Source: Glandiceps talaboti
Lineage: Eukaryota > Hemichordata > Enteropneusta > Spengelidae
Length of the DNA: 45,000 nt
Reading direction: 5' to 3'
Assembly (NCBI RefSeq): GCF_964340395.1
Contig: NC_135562.1
Location: 5,257,634-5,302,633 of the forward strand
Shown here one piece after another: positions 24,485 through 35,367 of this stretch. The first letter of the stretch is position 1, and the number at the start of each line of letters is the position of its first letter. The notes beneath the pieces were generated by a model. That model saw only the letters and a list, made by a program, of their open reading frames with translations, was not told the origin of the DNA and did not search any database. The translations under genes and the position numbers were made by a program.

Positions 24485-26023
24485 TTGGCAGAAAAGTGTT
24501 AGTGTAATATGGGCTACCATGCGTGACACAAACCCATTGTACTCTTTACTTGCATTATCATTCTTAAAAAATGTTATACCTTTATGTATATCTCCACAGT
24601 AGCACCCACTAGATATTTCAAAATAGTCAAGAGGAGATATGCCAGGTTCGTGTTTCAGGAGCTCGTTTGTTATCATGTTCATTAGGCTAATGCGAGGTGT
24701 GGACAAGAAATCCCGTCGAGATCGGCCATTACCTTGTGGACCATTGATCCAAACAATTCTTCCAGTTTTATTCAAAACCTTGTATAATTTTGCCGGAACT
24801 TGTGGAAGGCGTTTATGGTACGCTTGAAACACATTAAAATATTCGGATTCATTCTTGGTTACAAGTGCATCATGTAGACCTGATGAGATAGCCAGCATGT
24901 CTACCTTGTCATGCAGACGCAATCGCTCTTGTATTTCACTGTCACTTTTATCTGTCACACACCGAATTCCACATCCATCAGGTAGCCTCATCAGGGCTAT
25001 ATACCCTATTTGCCCAACAAGACCTTTGGTCCATAAAGTGAAGCCATGATTGTGAAACCTTTGCTTCAAATGACCCAGGTTCAAGACAGTATTATTTTGA
25101 TAATAATAGATCTGTAGCATTTCGTTTGCCAGATGCTCTGTCACTGAGTCTCCTATAATTAACATTGTCTTTCCTTTGATGCACCTTTTCAGGTCTTCTG
25201 AGTTGTACAACTTGTAATGACAATCATAAGGTGCCCATACACGACGATTGCTCCTGAGGATGTCGACATCCCCTTCACAAAGTTTGCCATCACAACCATT
25301 TTCAGGAACAGAGACCCAGCGACCAGATGACATTCCTGATGAACACAATGGTGTAGTCTTAGACTTAGGTACACAGTTTTTATTATCTTCAAGTATTAAT
25401 GCGAGAGGGGTGTTTCCAAGTGCTGTGGTGAAACCAGTGATTATATGCCTTGTATTGAAAATCCTGTACCGGTCTTTTTCTGTGCGGACCAATGATATAT
25501 CAAGTTGATAATGCCCAGATGGAAGTGCAGGAATATTAACTGTAAAATTACCATGGTTAGAATACGTCACCTTGGCCTTATTGAAATATAAATTATACTC
25601 TTCTGGTGAAGGATATTCCTTTACATCGGGTCCTACTATCCGTGCATACATGTCTACCCAGGGTTCACAGTCAACGTTGTCACCATTGACATCGACAGCT
25701 CTTATTGTTAAAGATCCCGGAATACATGCTTTTAAAACTGTTCTGTTATTCTGTACTTTTTGGTCAGTAATTTCTAAAATAAATCGTTTTGGGTATTCAG
25801 TTAGATTGCAAAAATGCAGACTTTGTTTGGCTAGAAGTTTTGAGATTTCAGCTGTAATATTTGTATTTGTAACTTTAACAGCTTGAGTAGTTGTACCAGT
25901 GGAGCTTGTACCTTTAAAGTTCGATTTCCCATCGGTAATATTTGTAATTTTCATGGAAGCTGCTTGAAAAGTTTTACCATCGGAGATTGTCGGTGACTTT
26001 GATGTTTTCAGATGAACGAGCTT
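24482..26023 (-). CDS. NXPE-family-like PC-esterase protein, large 3' exon (5' part missing)
   Basis: The single large exon encodes 513 residues. Residues about 70-205 resemble the Ig-like E-set domain of NXPE proteins. Residues about 230-513 form a PC-esterase (SGNH-like) domain with SSGRWVSVP, a cysteine pair around the DCHYK segment, the GDS nucleophile motif in LIIGDSVTEHL (about 25153-25145), SSGLHD, and a distal D/H pair in CYCGDIHKG (about 24595-24584). Many N-x-S/T sequons suggest a secretory or Golgi lumenal protein. NXPE/PC-esterase members are predicted acyl- or acetyl-esterases of glycans, but the substrate here is unknown. The frame extends upstream to a GTG at 26053, but that stretch is a pyrimidine tract ending in TTCTTCAG, a textbook acceptor. 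The exon therefore starts in phase 0 at 26023, and the signal-peptide exon lies further right, unidentified. Stop TAA lies within a (TAA)n array. Confidence 0.85.
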   Translation of the reverse strand, partial: KLVHLKTSKSPTISDGKTFQAASMKITNITDGKSNFKGTSSTGTTTQAVKVTNTNITAEISKLLAKQSLHFCNLTEYPKRFILEITDQKVQNNRTVLKACIPGSLTIRAVDVNGDNVDCEPWVDMYARIVGPDVKEYPSPEEYNLYFNKAKVTYSNHGNFTVNIPALPSGHYQLDISLVRTEKDRYRIFNTRHIITGFTTALGNTPLALILEDNKNCVPKSKTTPLCSSGMSSGRWVSVPENGCDGKLCEGDVDILRSNRRVWAPYDCHYKLYNSEDLKRCIKGKTMLIIGDSVTEHLANEMLQIYYYQNNTVLNLGHLKQRFHNHGFTLWTKGLVGQIGYIALMRLPDGCGIRCVTDKSDSEIQERLRLHDKVDMLAISSGLHDALVTKNESEYFNVFQAYHKRLPQVPAKLYKVLNKTGRIVWINGPQGNGRSRRDFLSTPRISLMNMITNELLKHEPGISPLDYFEISSGCYCGDIHKGITFFKNDNASKEYNGFVSRMVAHITLTLFCQ

Positions 26024-26053
26024 CTGAAGAAAAAAAACACAAAAAAACCACAC
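26024..26053 (-). promoter_or_regulatory. Splice acceptor and pyrimidine tract of the NXPE-like exon
   Basis: The minus strand reads a long T-rich tract ending TTTTTTTTCTTCAG, with AG at 26025-26024. This decides the start of the exon and rules out the open frame upstream as coding. Confidence 0.8.
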
Positions 26054-26091
26054 AATTTATATTAATCACAGCCACCCAATCTATTATCCTG

Positions 26092-26400
26092 AAGTTCGTG
26101 GAATCATACAAGGCGCATTATGAGATACAACTAACATTGATCCTGTGGGATTATATACTTATCACATAATAAGACAAATCATATAAAGTTTGTACAGATA
26201 CTGAAACGTTAGATCAAATATCAAAAATGGCGTCCGACTGCTCGGCAAATTATGCATTCATATAACAGATGTTGACGAGAGTTAACTAGCTACAGGCTGC
26301 TACACTGTAACATAAACAAATCGTCATTTCGACAATTTGTATTAATTTTTATGATATAATAGAATTATAAATAAAAATTACAGTGCTTCTGTTTATTAGT
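26092..26400 (+). mobile_element. Left part of interspersed repeat R1, split by the LINE
   Basis: Sequence from about 26092 aligns by eye with 31296-31500 of the other R1 copy. Shared blocks are 'ggaatcatac', 'gcattatga', 'aactaacattgat', 'ttatcacataa' and 'ggcgtccgac' against 'ggagcccgac'. A later part aligns with 31730-31820 ('ggctgctaca', 'aataaaaat', 'cttct'). The copy breaks off where the LINE begins and resumes at 30007. Confidence 0.65.
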
Positions 26401-29400
26401 CTCATAGTGCACAGTTCAAAGTGTGAACAGTTGTCAATGTCAGCTCTCCTGTAATTGCCGAGTTTCCTTGTATTTTGGTGTTCCTACTCCGCAATTTTAT
26501 CAGACTTTGTTTCATGAATATTTGAGGAACCTCCATTCCAATTTCCGCTGACTTTTGAACAGTATTGAAGTGGTTTTTGCCAATTTGTGCCAATTTTTGG
26601 ACCTGTCCAGGATGGTAGGATAATCCCATTCTATGGTATAGTAATTTACATAGACTCATTGACATTCCATACCTCGTCAACTTATGCTAATATCTACTAC
26701 TCCAGAATGCCCTCGTTATTCATCCTGATAGTGCTGGTCACATCCACCACCTGTCACCACTCCTATTACCAACATATATCATCAACTCTCATTGTAAGCA
26801 CAACAAGACCTGACCTAGCTGCAACTACAGTGAGTAAGCTATCCACCTATATCTCTGTGAAAGAAAAATACAGCCACAGACGCATTCGTTACTATCCAAA
26901 TTCGATATCATCGTTCAATTATAAGTTTCTGTCAATTGCTGGTGACATTGAGTCAAATCCAGGCCCTGGATCTGACTTAATTAGTGATGCGTATTTTATT
27001 CCACAAGATAACCCTGATGACGTCTATTCAATGCTAGATGCTGATTCGCTGTTGCCACCTGAAGATATCAATCTTCAACTACGAGACAATCCTCACCTCA
27101 CCTGTGGTCATCTTAATATTCAATCCTTAAATAACTCACTTGATCAATTAAAACTCATGGACCCCTCAAAGATTTTTGATATTCTGCTAGTCACTGAGAC
27201 TTGGATTTGTGAAAACACAAGCTCCGATTCTTTAGCTATCGATGGATTTAACCTCATAAGACATGATCGAAGATATTCTTCACATGGCGGTCTTGCAATT
27301 TATTACCGTAATGATCTCGTCATTAATACAATACCTAATTTATGTTCCGATAACAATGATCCCCATCAGATTGAACAGCTGTGGGTCAAGATTAGTAAAC
27401 CATTCAAAATCACAGTCGGTTGTGTGTACAAACCACCACGTCTTCCCGTCTCAAGTCTCGAACAACTCTCTGCAAATATTGCATACGCATATCAATCTTT
27501 CGCCTCGAATTTTGCGATCCTCGGCGACTTTAATTGCGACCTATTAAGTAACAAACCTGAATCAAAAAAGCTACGTGAAATTCTTGATATCCACAACTTA
27601 ACCCAACATATTGATGATGCTACTCGTGTCACTGCCAATACAAGATCATTGATCGATCTCATCATAACTCCTACATCCCTGCAACCAATTAAATCATCAG
27701 TTATACACTCTTCATTAAGTGATCATTACATGATTTACACAGTTCTACCACTACAACGACGCCGAAGACGTCCTCCCCGAACTGTCCACCATATACGCTG
27801 TATTAAGAAAATAGACACCACTAAATTCTTAAATGACCTCCAGAGTGTACCCTGGGAGAACATTGATCATTGCAGTGAAGTAAACGAAGCATTAAACACT
27901 TGGACTTCCCTGTATTACAAAGTTCTCGACTCTCATGCTCCAATAACTAAAGTACGCATTCGTCCGAAAGCCAATCCCTGGATAACTACATCCATCAAGA
28001 AAAAAATGCGATTTCGCGACTGGGTTCGTAAAATGCACCACCGCACTCGTCTTCATGTTTACTGGTGCGAATATATAAAACTTCGTAACCTTGTAAAGAA
28101 GGAGATTGAGTTTGCCAAATGCCGTTATTACAAAGAACTGCTATCTGAAAATATTAACAATAGCCACAAAGTTTGGAAGAAGGTGAATGAACTTCTTAAA
28201 CCATCAGATAAGACTCTCCCTGTCCACGACAATGCCATCCCTCTCGCAAATAACTTTAACAACTACTTTGCTAATGTTGGTGTGCTTGTTCAGGATGAAC
28301 TTCAACCGACAGACCCCTTGATAGATCACATACCAACACCTGGCTCTCAATTCCAACTTTCGACTGTCTCTGAAGAGGATGTAAATTCGGAATTATCCTC
28401 ACTGCCATCAAATAAATCATCTTCCACTGATGACATTGACTCGCGCCTGATCAAACTTTCTATGCCAGCGATTGTTCCGTCATTAACTCGTATTTTCAAT
28501 ATGTCCATAACCCAAGGCATTATGCCCACACAGTGGAAAAAGGCTACAATTGTCCCCATCTTCAAGAAGGGTAAGAAAGACAAACAAGACATTTGTAACT
28601 ATCGTCCCATCTCATTACTGCCCACCTTATCAAAAGTCATGGAACGTCTAGTCTGCAAGCAACTTAGCTCCTTTTTCGAAAGAAATAATGTTCTTCACTC
28701 AACCTTCTCAGGTTTTCGACCAAAACATTCTACAGCAACCCTGTTGCAACGTGTAACTGATGACATTCTTGTCAACATGTATACTAAGAAAATCTCGTGT
28801 CTTCTAATGCTGGATTTATCAAAAGCATTTGACTCTGTGAATCATGCTATTCTTCTTCAAAAACTTCAACGCTATAACATCCACCCCACTACCATATCAT
28901 GGTTTAAAAACTACCTGACTGATCGCACTCAATGTGTTAAACTTGATTCTTACACTTCAAATCACATTCCTGTTAAAACCGGGGTACCTCAAGGAAGCGT
29001 CTGCGGCCCACTTCTATTCTCCCTCTATATCAACGACCTTCCACTCTGGCTCCAATCTAATACACCAATGTACGGCTATGCTGACGATATCAACATCTTA
29101 AAAGCAGCTCCTATCTCCAACTTAGATGCCTTACACGATGAGTTGATCGATGAAATCAACAATCTCACAACATGGTTTCACTCCAACTCTCTCAAACCCA
29201 ACATTTCTAAATACCAATTCATGTTACTTGGCACTCGTCAACAATTGCAGAAAATACCAGATCACATTAAAACCCTCTCTACTCGCGATCATGTTATTCA
29301 GGCAACCACCAGTGCGACTTGTTTGGGTCTTAGACTTGACCCTGAACTCAAATGGTCAAACCATATAGCCTACCTCCGTCGAGCTTGTGGTTATCGACTT

Positions 29401-30006
29401 ATTACCCTGGCTAGAGCAAGACGTTGTATTCCTGAAAAAATTCGCAAGAATATCATCACAGCTACAGTTTTCTCACTCCTGGACTACTGTGACACTGTTT
29501 ATTCAAACTGTAGTATCACATTAAAATGCAGCTTGCAACGTATAATCAATTTCGCTGTCCGCATCCAATGTGGGCTAAAGAAGTCTGAACATGTCACTAC
29601 CGCCAGACTTAGACTTGATTGGCCAACCATTCAAGAGCGACATAACCACAACTTCAATAAACTTGTCAAAAAATGTATTATTAACAAAGTACCATCGTAC
29701 CTTTCTGAACTTATTTCAACCAATGATACGTTTCATCAATACAATACAAGGACCAAATTCCACATTCCGAAAGCCCACTCTCGTTCCTTCAGATACAGGG
29801 CATCCATCGCTGCAAATAGTTCATAAATTTAATGCCCTTTGTACTCTTTCCTCAAGATGGTCATTATTGTACAGTGCTTAAATTTGTGTCTGTTATGTAT
29901 ATTTGTATTTTAAATCTGTATTGTATTTGTTTATCTTGCATTTGCATGAAAAGCCATTTAATGGATGCATTGCCGTTTATAAATAAATAATAATAATAAT
30001 AATAAT
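26400..30006 (+). mobile_element. Non-LTR retrotransposon (LINE, Jockey/CR1/L2-like), near full length
   Basis: The element has a 5' untranslated region of about 300 bp, one long ORF and a roughly 180-bp 3' untranslated region that ends in ATAAATAATAATAAT (TAA-type tail) at about 29980-30006. Its limits are set by the flanking R1 sequence, which is interrupted on both sides. The ORF is uninterrupted, so insertion was recent or the copy is still selected. No separate ORF1 was found. I could not define a target-site duplication by eye. Confidence 0.85.
26707..29826 (+). CDS. LINE polyprotein: 2A-like peptide, APE endonuclease, reverse transcriptase
   Basis: From the first in-frame ATG the product is 1039 residues; the frame is open about 40 codons further upstream from a non-ATG codon. 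Residues 1-20 form a hydrophobic, signal-like leader (MPSLFILIVLVTSTTC). Residues 79-87 are GDIESNPGP, a 2A-like ribosome-skipping motif (26941-26967). The apurinic/apyrimidinic endonuclease follows with HLNIQSL (135-141), ETW (164-166), YKPP (241-244), GDFNCD (273-278), SLIDLI and SDHY (338-341). The reverse transcriptase shows NYRPISLL, FRPKHST, LDLSKAFDSV (702-711), GVPQGSVCGPLLF (759-771) and the YADD catalytic box (791-794, 29077-29088). A C-terminal thumb-like region lacks any obvious CCHC knuckle. All key catalytic residues are present. The function is target-primed reverse transcription of its own RNA. Confidence 0.95.
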   Translation: MPSLFILIVLVTSTTCHHSYYQHISSTLIVSTTRPDLAATTVSKLSTYISVKEKYSHRRIRYYPNSISSFNYKFLSIAGDIESNPGPGSDLISDAYFIPQDNPDDVYSMLDADSLLPPEDINLQLRDNPHLTCGHLNIQSLNNSLDQLKLMDPSKIFDILLVTETWICENTSSDSLAIDGFNLIRHDRRYSSHGGLAIYYRNDLVINTIPNLCSDNNDPHQIEQLWVKISKPFKITVGCVYKPPRLPVSSLEQLSANIAYAYQSFASNFAILGDFNCDLLSNKPESKKLREILDIHNLTQHIDDATRVTANTRSLIDLIITPTSLQPIKSSVIHSSLSDHYMIYTVLPLQRRRRRPPRTVHHIRCIKKIDTTKFLNDLQSVPWENIDHCSEVNEALNTWTSLYYKVLDSHAPITKVRIRPKANPWITTSIKKKMRFRDWVRKMHHRTRLHVYWCEYIKLRNLVKKEIEFAKCRYYKELLSENINNSHKVWKKVNELLKPSDKTLPVHDNAIPLANNFNNYFANVGVLVQDELQPTDPLIDHIPTPGSQFQLSTVSEEDVNSELSSLPSNKSSSTDDIDSRLIKLSMPAIVPSLTRIFNMSITQGIMPTQWKKATIVPIFKKGKKDKQDICNYRPISLLPTLSKVMERLVCKQLSSFFERNNVLHSTFSGFRPKHSTATLLQRVTDDILVNMYTKKISCLLMLDLSKAFDSVNHAILLQKLQRYNIHPTTISWFKNYLTDRTQCVKLDSYTSNHIPVKTGVPQGSVCGPLLFSLYINDLPLWLQSNTPMYGYADDINILKAAPISNLDALHDELIDEINNLTTWFHSNSLKPNISKYQFMLLGTRQQLQKIPDHIKTLSTRDHVIQATTSATCLGLRLDPELKWSNHIAYLRRACGYRLITLARARRCIPEKIRKNIITATVFSLLDYCDTVYSNCSITLKCSLQRIINFAVRIQCGLKKSEHVTTARLRLDWPTIQERHNHNFNKLVKKCIINKVPSYLSELISTNDTFHQYNTRTKFHIPKAHSRSFRYRASIAANSS

Positions 30007-30100
30007 ATCACCCATCGATGTATATAATGCAATGTGTGTATTTACGTTTTGAAACGAAAGTGTATATTAGTTATTACGAACATTAACTGCCGCAAGGGTT
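30007..30100 (+). mobile_element. Continuation of R1 after the LINE
   Basis: The segment with 'gtatttacgttttgaaa' aligns with 'gcatttacgttttgaaa' at about 31860 in the other R1 copy. It continues through 'ttattacga'. It is the right flank of the R1 copy split by the LINE. A further R1-like piece ('cagtagaacagggg') appears at about 30796-30834. Confidence 0.6.
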
Positions 30101-30291
30101 AGTTTGTTATTTTAAGCTTTGTTTTTATTAGTTCTTTAAGCTGTTTATAGTTCCGGAGTTTGCACTCACAACTAACGCTACACTCCCAGACGTATAAACT
30201 CGAATACACGGCACGATGCAGACCTGCATCGCACAAGTTGGGTGGAATTTCTACCTGCCAAAATAGAGGACATTTCATAACTTCCTCATTA

Positions 30292-31195
<904 letters not shown>

Positions 31196-31199
31196 TATA

Positions 31200-31990
31200 T
31201 ATAATCCCATGAAATCAATGTTAGTTTTACGTCATAATGCTCCGAGTATGATTCCGCGGACTAATACAAATTCGAGCCGGTAGGCGAGAATTTGTAGTTC
31301 GCGGAATCATACGAGGAGCATTATGACGTAAAACTAACATTGATTTTATGGAATTATATATTTATCACATAACTAAGTATTTCCCCTTATTATTCTAAAA
31401 TTTTAAATCGTATTTTACGAATACTGTATCTTTTCATCGCACTATATTCTTCATCGCGTATTAAAAAATGGAGCCCGACGGCTATGCAAATTACATAATC
31501 GCGTGACCTGTCGCGAGGTCAAGCTTACCATGGTATCGGTCGGGCCGGTCGCGGTTCTGTGGTTTCTCAACCAAAATTATCGGTTATAACCTTGCGATGT
31601 ACATGTAATATCGAATTTAGTTTAAAACGTAAGTAGAATTTGTCTGAATACGACTTTTGTGCCGTCATTTTAATCATATTTTCTCGGGTTGTGTAAGTTC
31701 GGAGATCTGAGCGACGGAAAATCGTAAGTAATTAGCTTGCCGGCTGCTACATCGATAATCTACGTGATTTTTAAATATAATAAAATGTATCAAATAAAAA
31801 TAAAAGGACTTCTACGTATCAAACTCATGCCATCCAAGGATATATGTAACGTAATGTATGCATTTACGTTTTGAAAGCACGTAATTATTACGATAAACTT
31901 GATCGTAGCGTAGGATTGACTCGAACAGTACGGAGAAAAAATAGTTCGGTAGAACAGGGGTGATATGCTCTGAAATCACCCCTGTTTGAC
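31200..31990 (+). mobile_element. Interspersed repeat R1, second copy
   Basis: It begins with a palindrome of about 146 bp (arms 31207-31274 and 31284-31352). A roughly 600-bp unique body follows, homologous in blocks to 26092-26400 and 30007-30100. It ends near a short perfect hairpin, AACAGGGGTGA with TCACCCCTGTT, at 31953-31986. No ORF is present, so it is a non-autonomous element. Confidence 0.6.
31207..31352. repeat. Large palindrome (foldback) at the R1 left end
   Basis: The arms share 'aatgttagttttacgtcat' and 'aatgctccgagtatgattcc' with their reverse complements, with few mismatches, and continue towards a loop of about 10 bp. It would form a long hairpin when single-stranded. Confidence 0.85.
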
Positions 31991-32024
31991 GTCACACAGT
32001 AGAAGATATGCACGTATTTATGTG

Positions 32025-32027
<3 letters not shown>

Positions 32028-32061
<34 letters not shown>

Positions 32062-32145
32062 GTAGTGTGCATGCATACATAGAAACAGACAGACAGACAA
32101 ACACACACACACACACACACATACACACACACACACACACACAAA
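32028..32145. repeat. (AT)n and (AC)n microsatellites
   Basis: A short AT array (32028-32058) and an AC array (32097-32142) are separated by 'acagacagacag'. Confidence 0.95.
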
Positions 32146-32149
32146 CAAA

Positions 32150-32700
32150 ACAAACAAACAAACACAAACACACATACATATATTACTATATTATGGTCAC
32201 TTACTGATACAGGGTTATATTTCCTTCCTGAAGTATATACTGTATATCTGTTAACATTGAGATAATTCGCCATAAGAATGAGAGAGATTATTGATATCAT
32301 AGTGACCACAGTAGTCGTACCAATCCGTCTCTTCTTATTCTTAAGTAAGCGACTTTGGTCCATCATCACTTCTTTAAATTCATTCAAGTTCTTCATCGTG
32401 TGTATCATAAGACTTGCTCTTTAACACCTATCGTTGCCGTTTATACATGTATCAGACTCCACAGATGGCGATCTGTCTATCCCACTCGCCTGTGCATTTC
32501 AATGGGTATTATTATGAAGGCATGTCAATGGGACAAACCATTTCACATCGAGGGGTAGTTGAGAGGAATTTTAAGGAGCAGAAATATTTTGACGAAAATT
32601 CCGCGCATAATGTCGATACCAGAAGGATACTTGTTGCAAAACCAACATATAGTCACTTTTGCCGCCTTCCCATTGCAAAATAAGGTATAACGGCAAACAT
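32150..32700. other. Unassigned stretch
   Basis: Open frames at 32355-32683 on the plus strand and 32058-32408 on the minus strand are short and unrecognised. No repeat or RNA gene seen. Confidence 0.4.
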
Positions 32701-32703
32701 ATG

Positions 32704-32843
<140 letters not shown>

Positions 32844-32845
32844 TA

Positions 32846-34668
32846 AGGGACCAGTCAGTTTCTTCAGCGGGAGGCGGGGGCGGTGGATTTGCAGGGGGTG
32901 GGGGTCACCCTGTTTTTGAAATTGGCAGTAAGGGGTCATGCTGTTTTGAAAATTGTGGATGGGGGGGGGGGGGTCATTGTGTTTTGGATTGTGATGGAAG
33001 AAAAAATTCCTTTTCTGCAGTGGCATATAGCCTTGTCTGAAATGTGGTACATGTAAATATTTGTTGTTGTCCCTGTTTATTACATGAATTCTTTCATATT
33101 ACTTATTAGTTCAAACATAACTATAAATATACATATACATATATTACCTAGCTACCACACTAATTACAGAACATGTCATGTAAATGCTTGGCTGTTTCAC
33201 AATCAGTGCTTCACTTATATTGCACTTTGGGGCAAAAGTGAACTTCAAGGTTTCGTAATGGTAATCTCCATAGATAGTTTTTATAACAGAAGTTAATCTA
33301 AATTGTTCTACTCGTCAGTATGAACTTGTCAGAAGGGAATAATACACTCTCTATTTTGGACACTGCATTTTATTAACATTACAAACCACCACATCTCATG
33401 AGATTCCAGTTTCTATTATACACTAGGTATGACCACCTAACATACCGGTGACTTTACTATATACATGCAATATTAATGCCACTATACCAATGTTACCGGC
33501 CCATTTTTATGTGACATGGGAAACTTACATTTACGTTAGCTTTTCGAAGCTTGGAAATATTACCTCAAAGGCTATGAATAACCTAAACATCGCCTTAATA
33601 AAAGCAAAAAATTGCAGATCTGCCAGGGGGAAAACCCCAAGGACTCCCTCACCCCCAGAGGTCACTCATGCATTCAACCAACAATCAGATGCGCCAACAA
33701 CCTTTTTACTGTCATAATGGTATTAAACTTTTCTTAAATATTTTAATCCTATTCTAATTTGAGATGATATTGTCTTTTAAAGATATGAAATGTTTGCCAA
33801 GATAGTCTAAAATTGCCTTAAACTCCAAATCTCCCCTACCAATGGTACTACCATTAGATGTGCTGACTTTTACTACATGTATATGATGATGCCATTTAAC
33901 TTTTTAAGAACATATTTCAACCCTACAATTTAAGTTATAAAGAATAGTTTCTGATACTTGATGGTGCTGTCTTGTAAAGCTTGCTTGAAAGGGTCTGAAT
34001 AGCCTAAATATTGGCTTTAAGAGTCAAATTCCTCCAGGGCTTCTAGAGCTAGAGGGAGACCCTCTCGGACCCCCCACATGAGGTGGACATATCCCAGTCT
34101 CAAGCTCTTCCCCTTTTACTGTCAAGATGCTATCAAAGTATATTTCAAAAGTATTTCAACCCTATGTACAGTAGTTGCTTTTTACATGTTGGTGCTGTCT
34201 TGTAAAGCTTGGAAATTATTTTCTGAAAATGTCTGAATAGTCTAAAAATTGACTTTTCAGAGTTAAAAACCTCCTGGGCTTCAAGGGGGAGACCCCCTAG
34301 GACCCCCCATAAGAGATATACATATTCCCTGCTCAAGCTTTCTCCCTACCTTCCACTGTCAAGATACTATTAAACTCCTTTTGGAATATATTTACCTTGT
34401 CTAGTCAATAATTATAATTATGATAGTGCTATCCCGGGATCTTATAAAGTAAATGCAAGACAGTCAAGCAGTCCACGCTGAGTGCCGATCAAAAACTACC
34501 TGTCATGTGAATATTATATGGGGGGGGGGCATCATGTTTTAGAATTAAGTGATAGGGGTCAGCCTGTTTTTGGTTTTACAGAGAGGGTGGGGTCAGTGAC
34601 TTTTTGTCAGCCCGATTTAAGAATCCACAGACCCCCCCCCCCCAAGCTGGAGAAACTGACCAGTCCCT
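32846..34668. mobile_element. Non-autonomous DNA transposon-like element with TIRs
   Basis: The left end AGGGACCAGTCAGTTTCTTC (32846-32865) matches the reverse complement of the right end, AGGGACTGGTCAGTTTCTCC (34668-34649), with three mismatches. The similarity continues through G-rich/C-rich subterminal sequence for about 50 bp. Direct subterminal copies of 'ggggtcac/gcctgttttt' lie near both ends. The interior (about 33535-34380) holds about four diverged copies of a 200-230-bp unit marked by 'gctgtcttgtaaagctt', 'gtctgaatag' and a 'gggagaccc' palindromic patch. No transposase ORF survives. A flanking duplication is not certain. Confidence 0.65.
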
Positions 34669-34924
34669 AAACTCAGTATACATAAATATCTATGCTGGAG
34701 TAAACTGCTTATATACATCCTGAGGAGCCGTCAGACAGTGTTTCACATTGTAATTGCGATCATCAGACGACAATAATTATTTATATATATACATAAAAAT
34801 TGAAAAAAGACGAGTATGTTATTTCATTATGGATTTACACTACAGTCCGTTTCACCAAATGGATCATCAGGTGTATGGGTGGGCTGTGGGAATCGCTAAC
34901 TGTATGTACATAATATACAACTGT

Positions 34925-34926
<2 letters not shown>

Positions 34927-35013
<87 letters not shown>

Positions 35014-35132
35014 TGTGTAAGTGTCTCGCTGGAGAGAACAGTGCTCGATGCAAATATTAGTAGCAGAGCATTATAGACTTAACTCAATAGAATAAGGATG
35101 TGATAAGTCTTATTACGCCTTTATTGCATTAA

Positions 35133-35202
<70 letters not shown>
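34927..35202. repeat. Two (AT)n arrays
   Basis: AT arrays lie at about 34927-35010 and 35136-35202, with an unremarkable 125-bp spacer. Confidence 0.96.
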
Positions 35203-35206
<4 letters not shown>

Positions 35207-35230
35207 GTTTTGAAAATTTGAACCAAATTA

Positions 35231-35300
35231 TATGCTATAGACCCTACAGAACTGTTTCGTGAGGTGCGTAGTCCTCACTCATCAGGGGCAGAATGGAATA
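35231..35300 (-). ncRNA. Type I hammerhead ribozyme, intact core
   Basis: On the minus strand the conserved core is complete. CTGATGA (35285-35279) leads into stem II GTGAGG/CCTCAC (six perfect pairs, 8-nt loop, 35278-35259), then GAAA (35258-35255). Stem III is ACAG/CTGT with a 2-nt loop. The cleavage triplet is GTA. Stem I starts CCC/GGG on either side. A very short stem III is characteristic of hammerheads in Penelope-like elements and retrozymes of animals. I infer self-cleavage of the transcript, untested. AT arrays flank both sides. A Penelope-type GIY-YIG remnant lies elsewhere in the window (22.5 kb). Confidence 0.75.
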
Positions 35301-35316
35301 TAGTATCTGCGTTTCC

Positions 35317-35317
35317 T

Positions 35318-35350
<33 letters not shown>

Positions 35351-35367
35351 GTATATATATATATATA
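35317..35367. repeat. (AT)n / (GTAT)n microsatellite
   Basis: A short AT array with a central GTAT block follows the ribozyme. Confidence 0.9.

Noticed and set aside
26024-26053. Start of the NXPE-like protein at 26053
   Set aside because: The codon is GTG and the ten residues are the translated pyrimidine tract of a splice acceptor.
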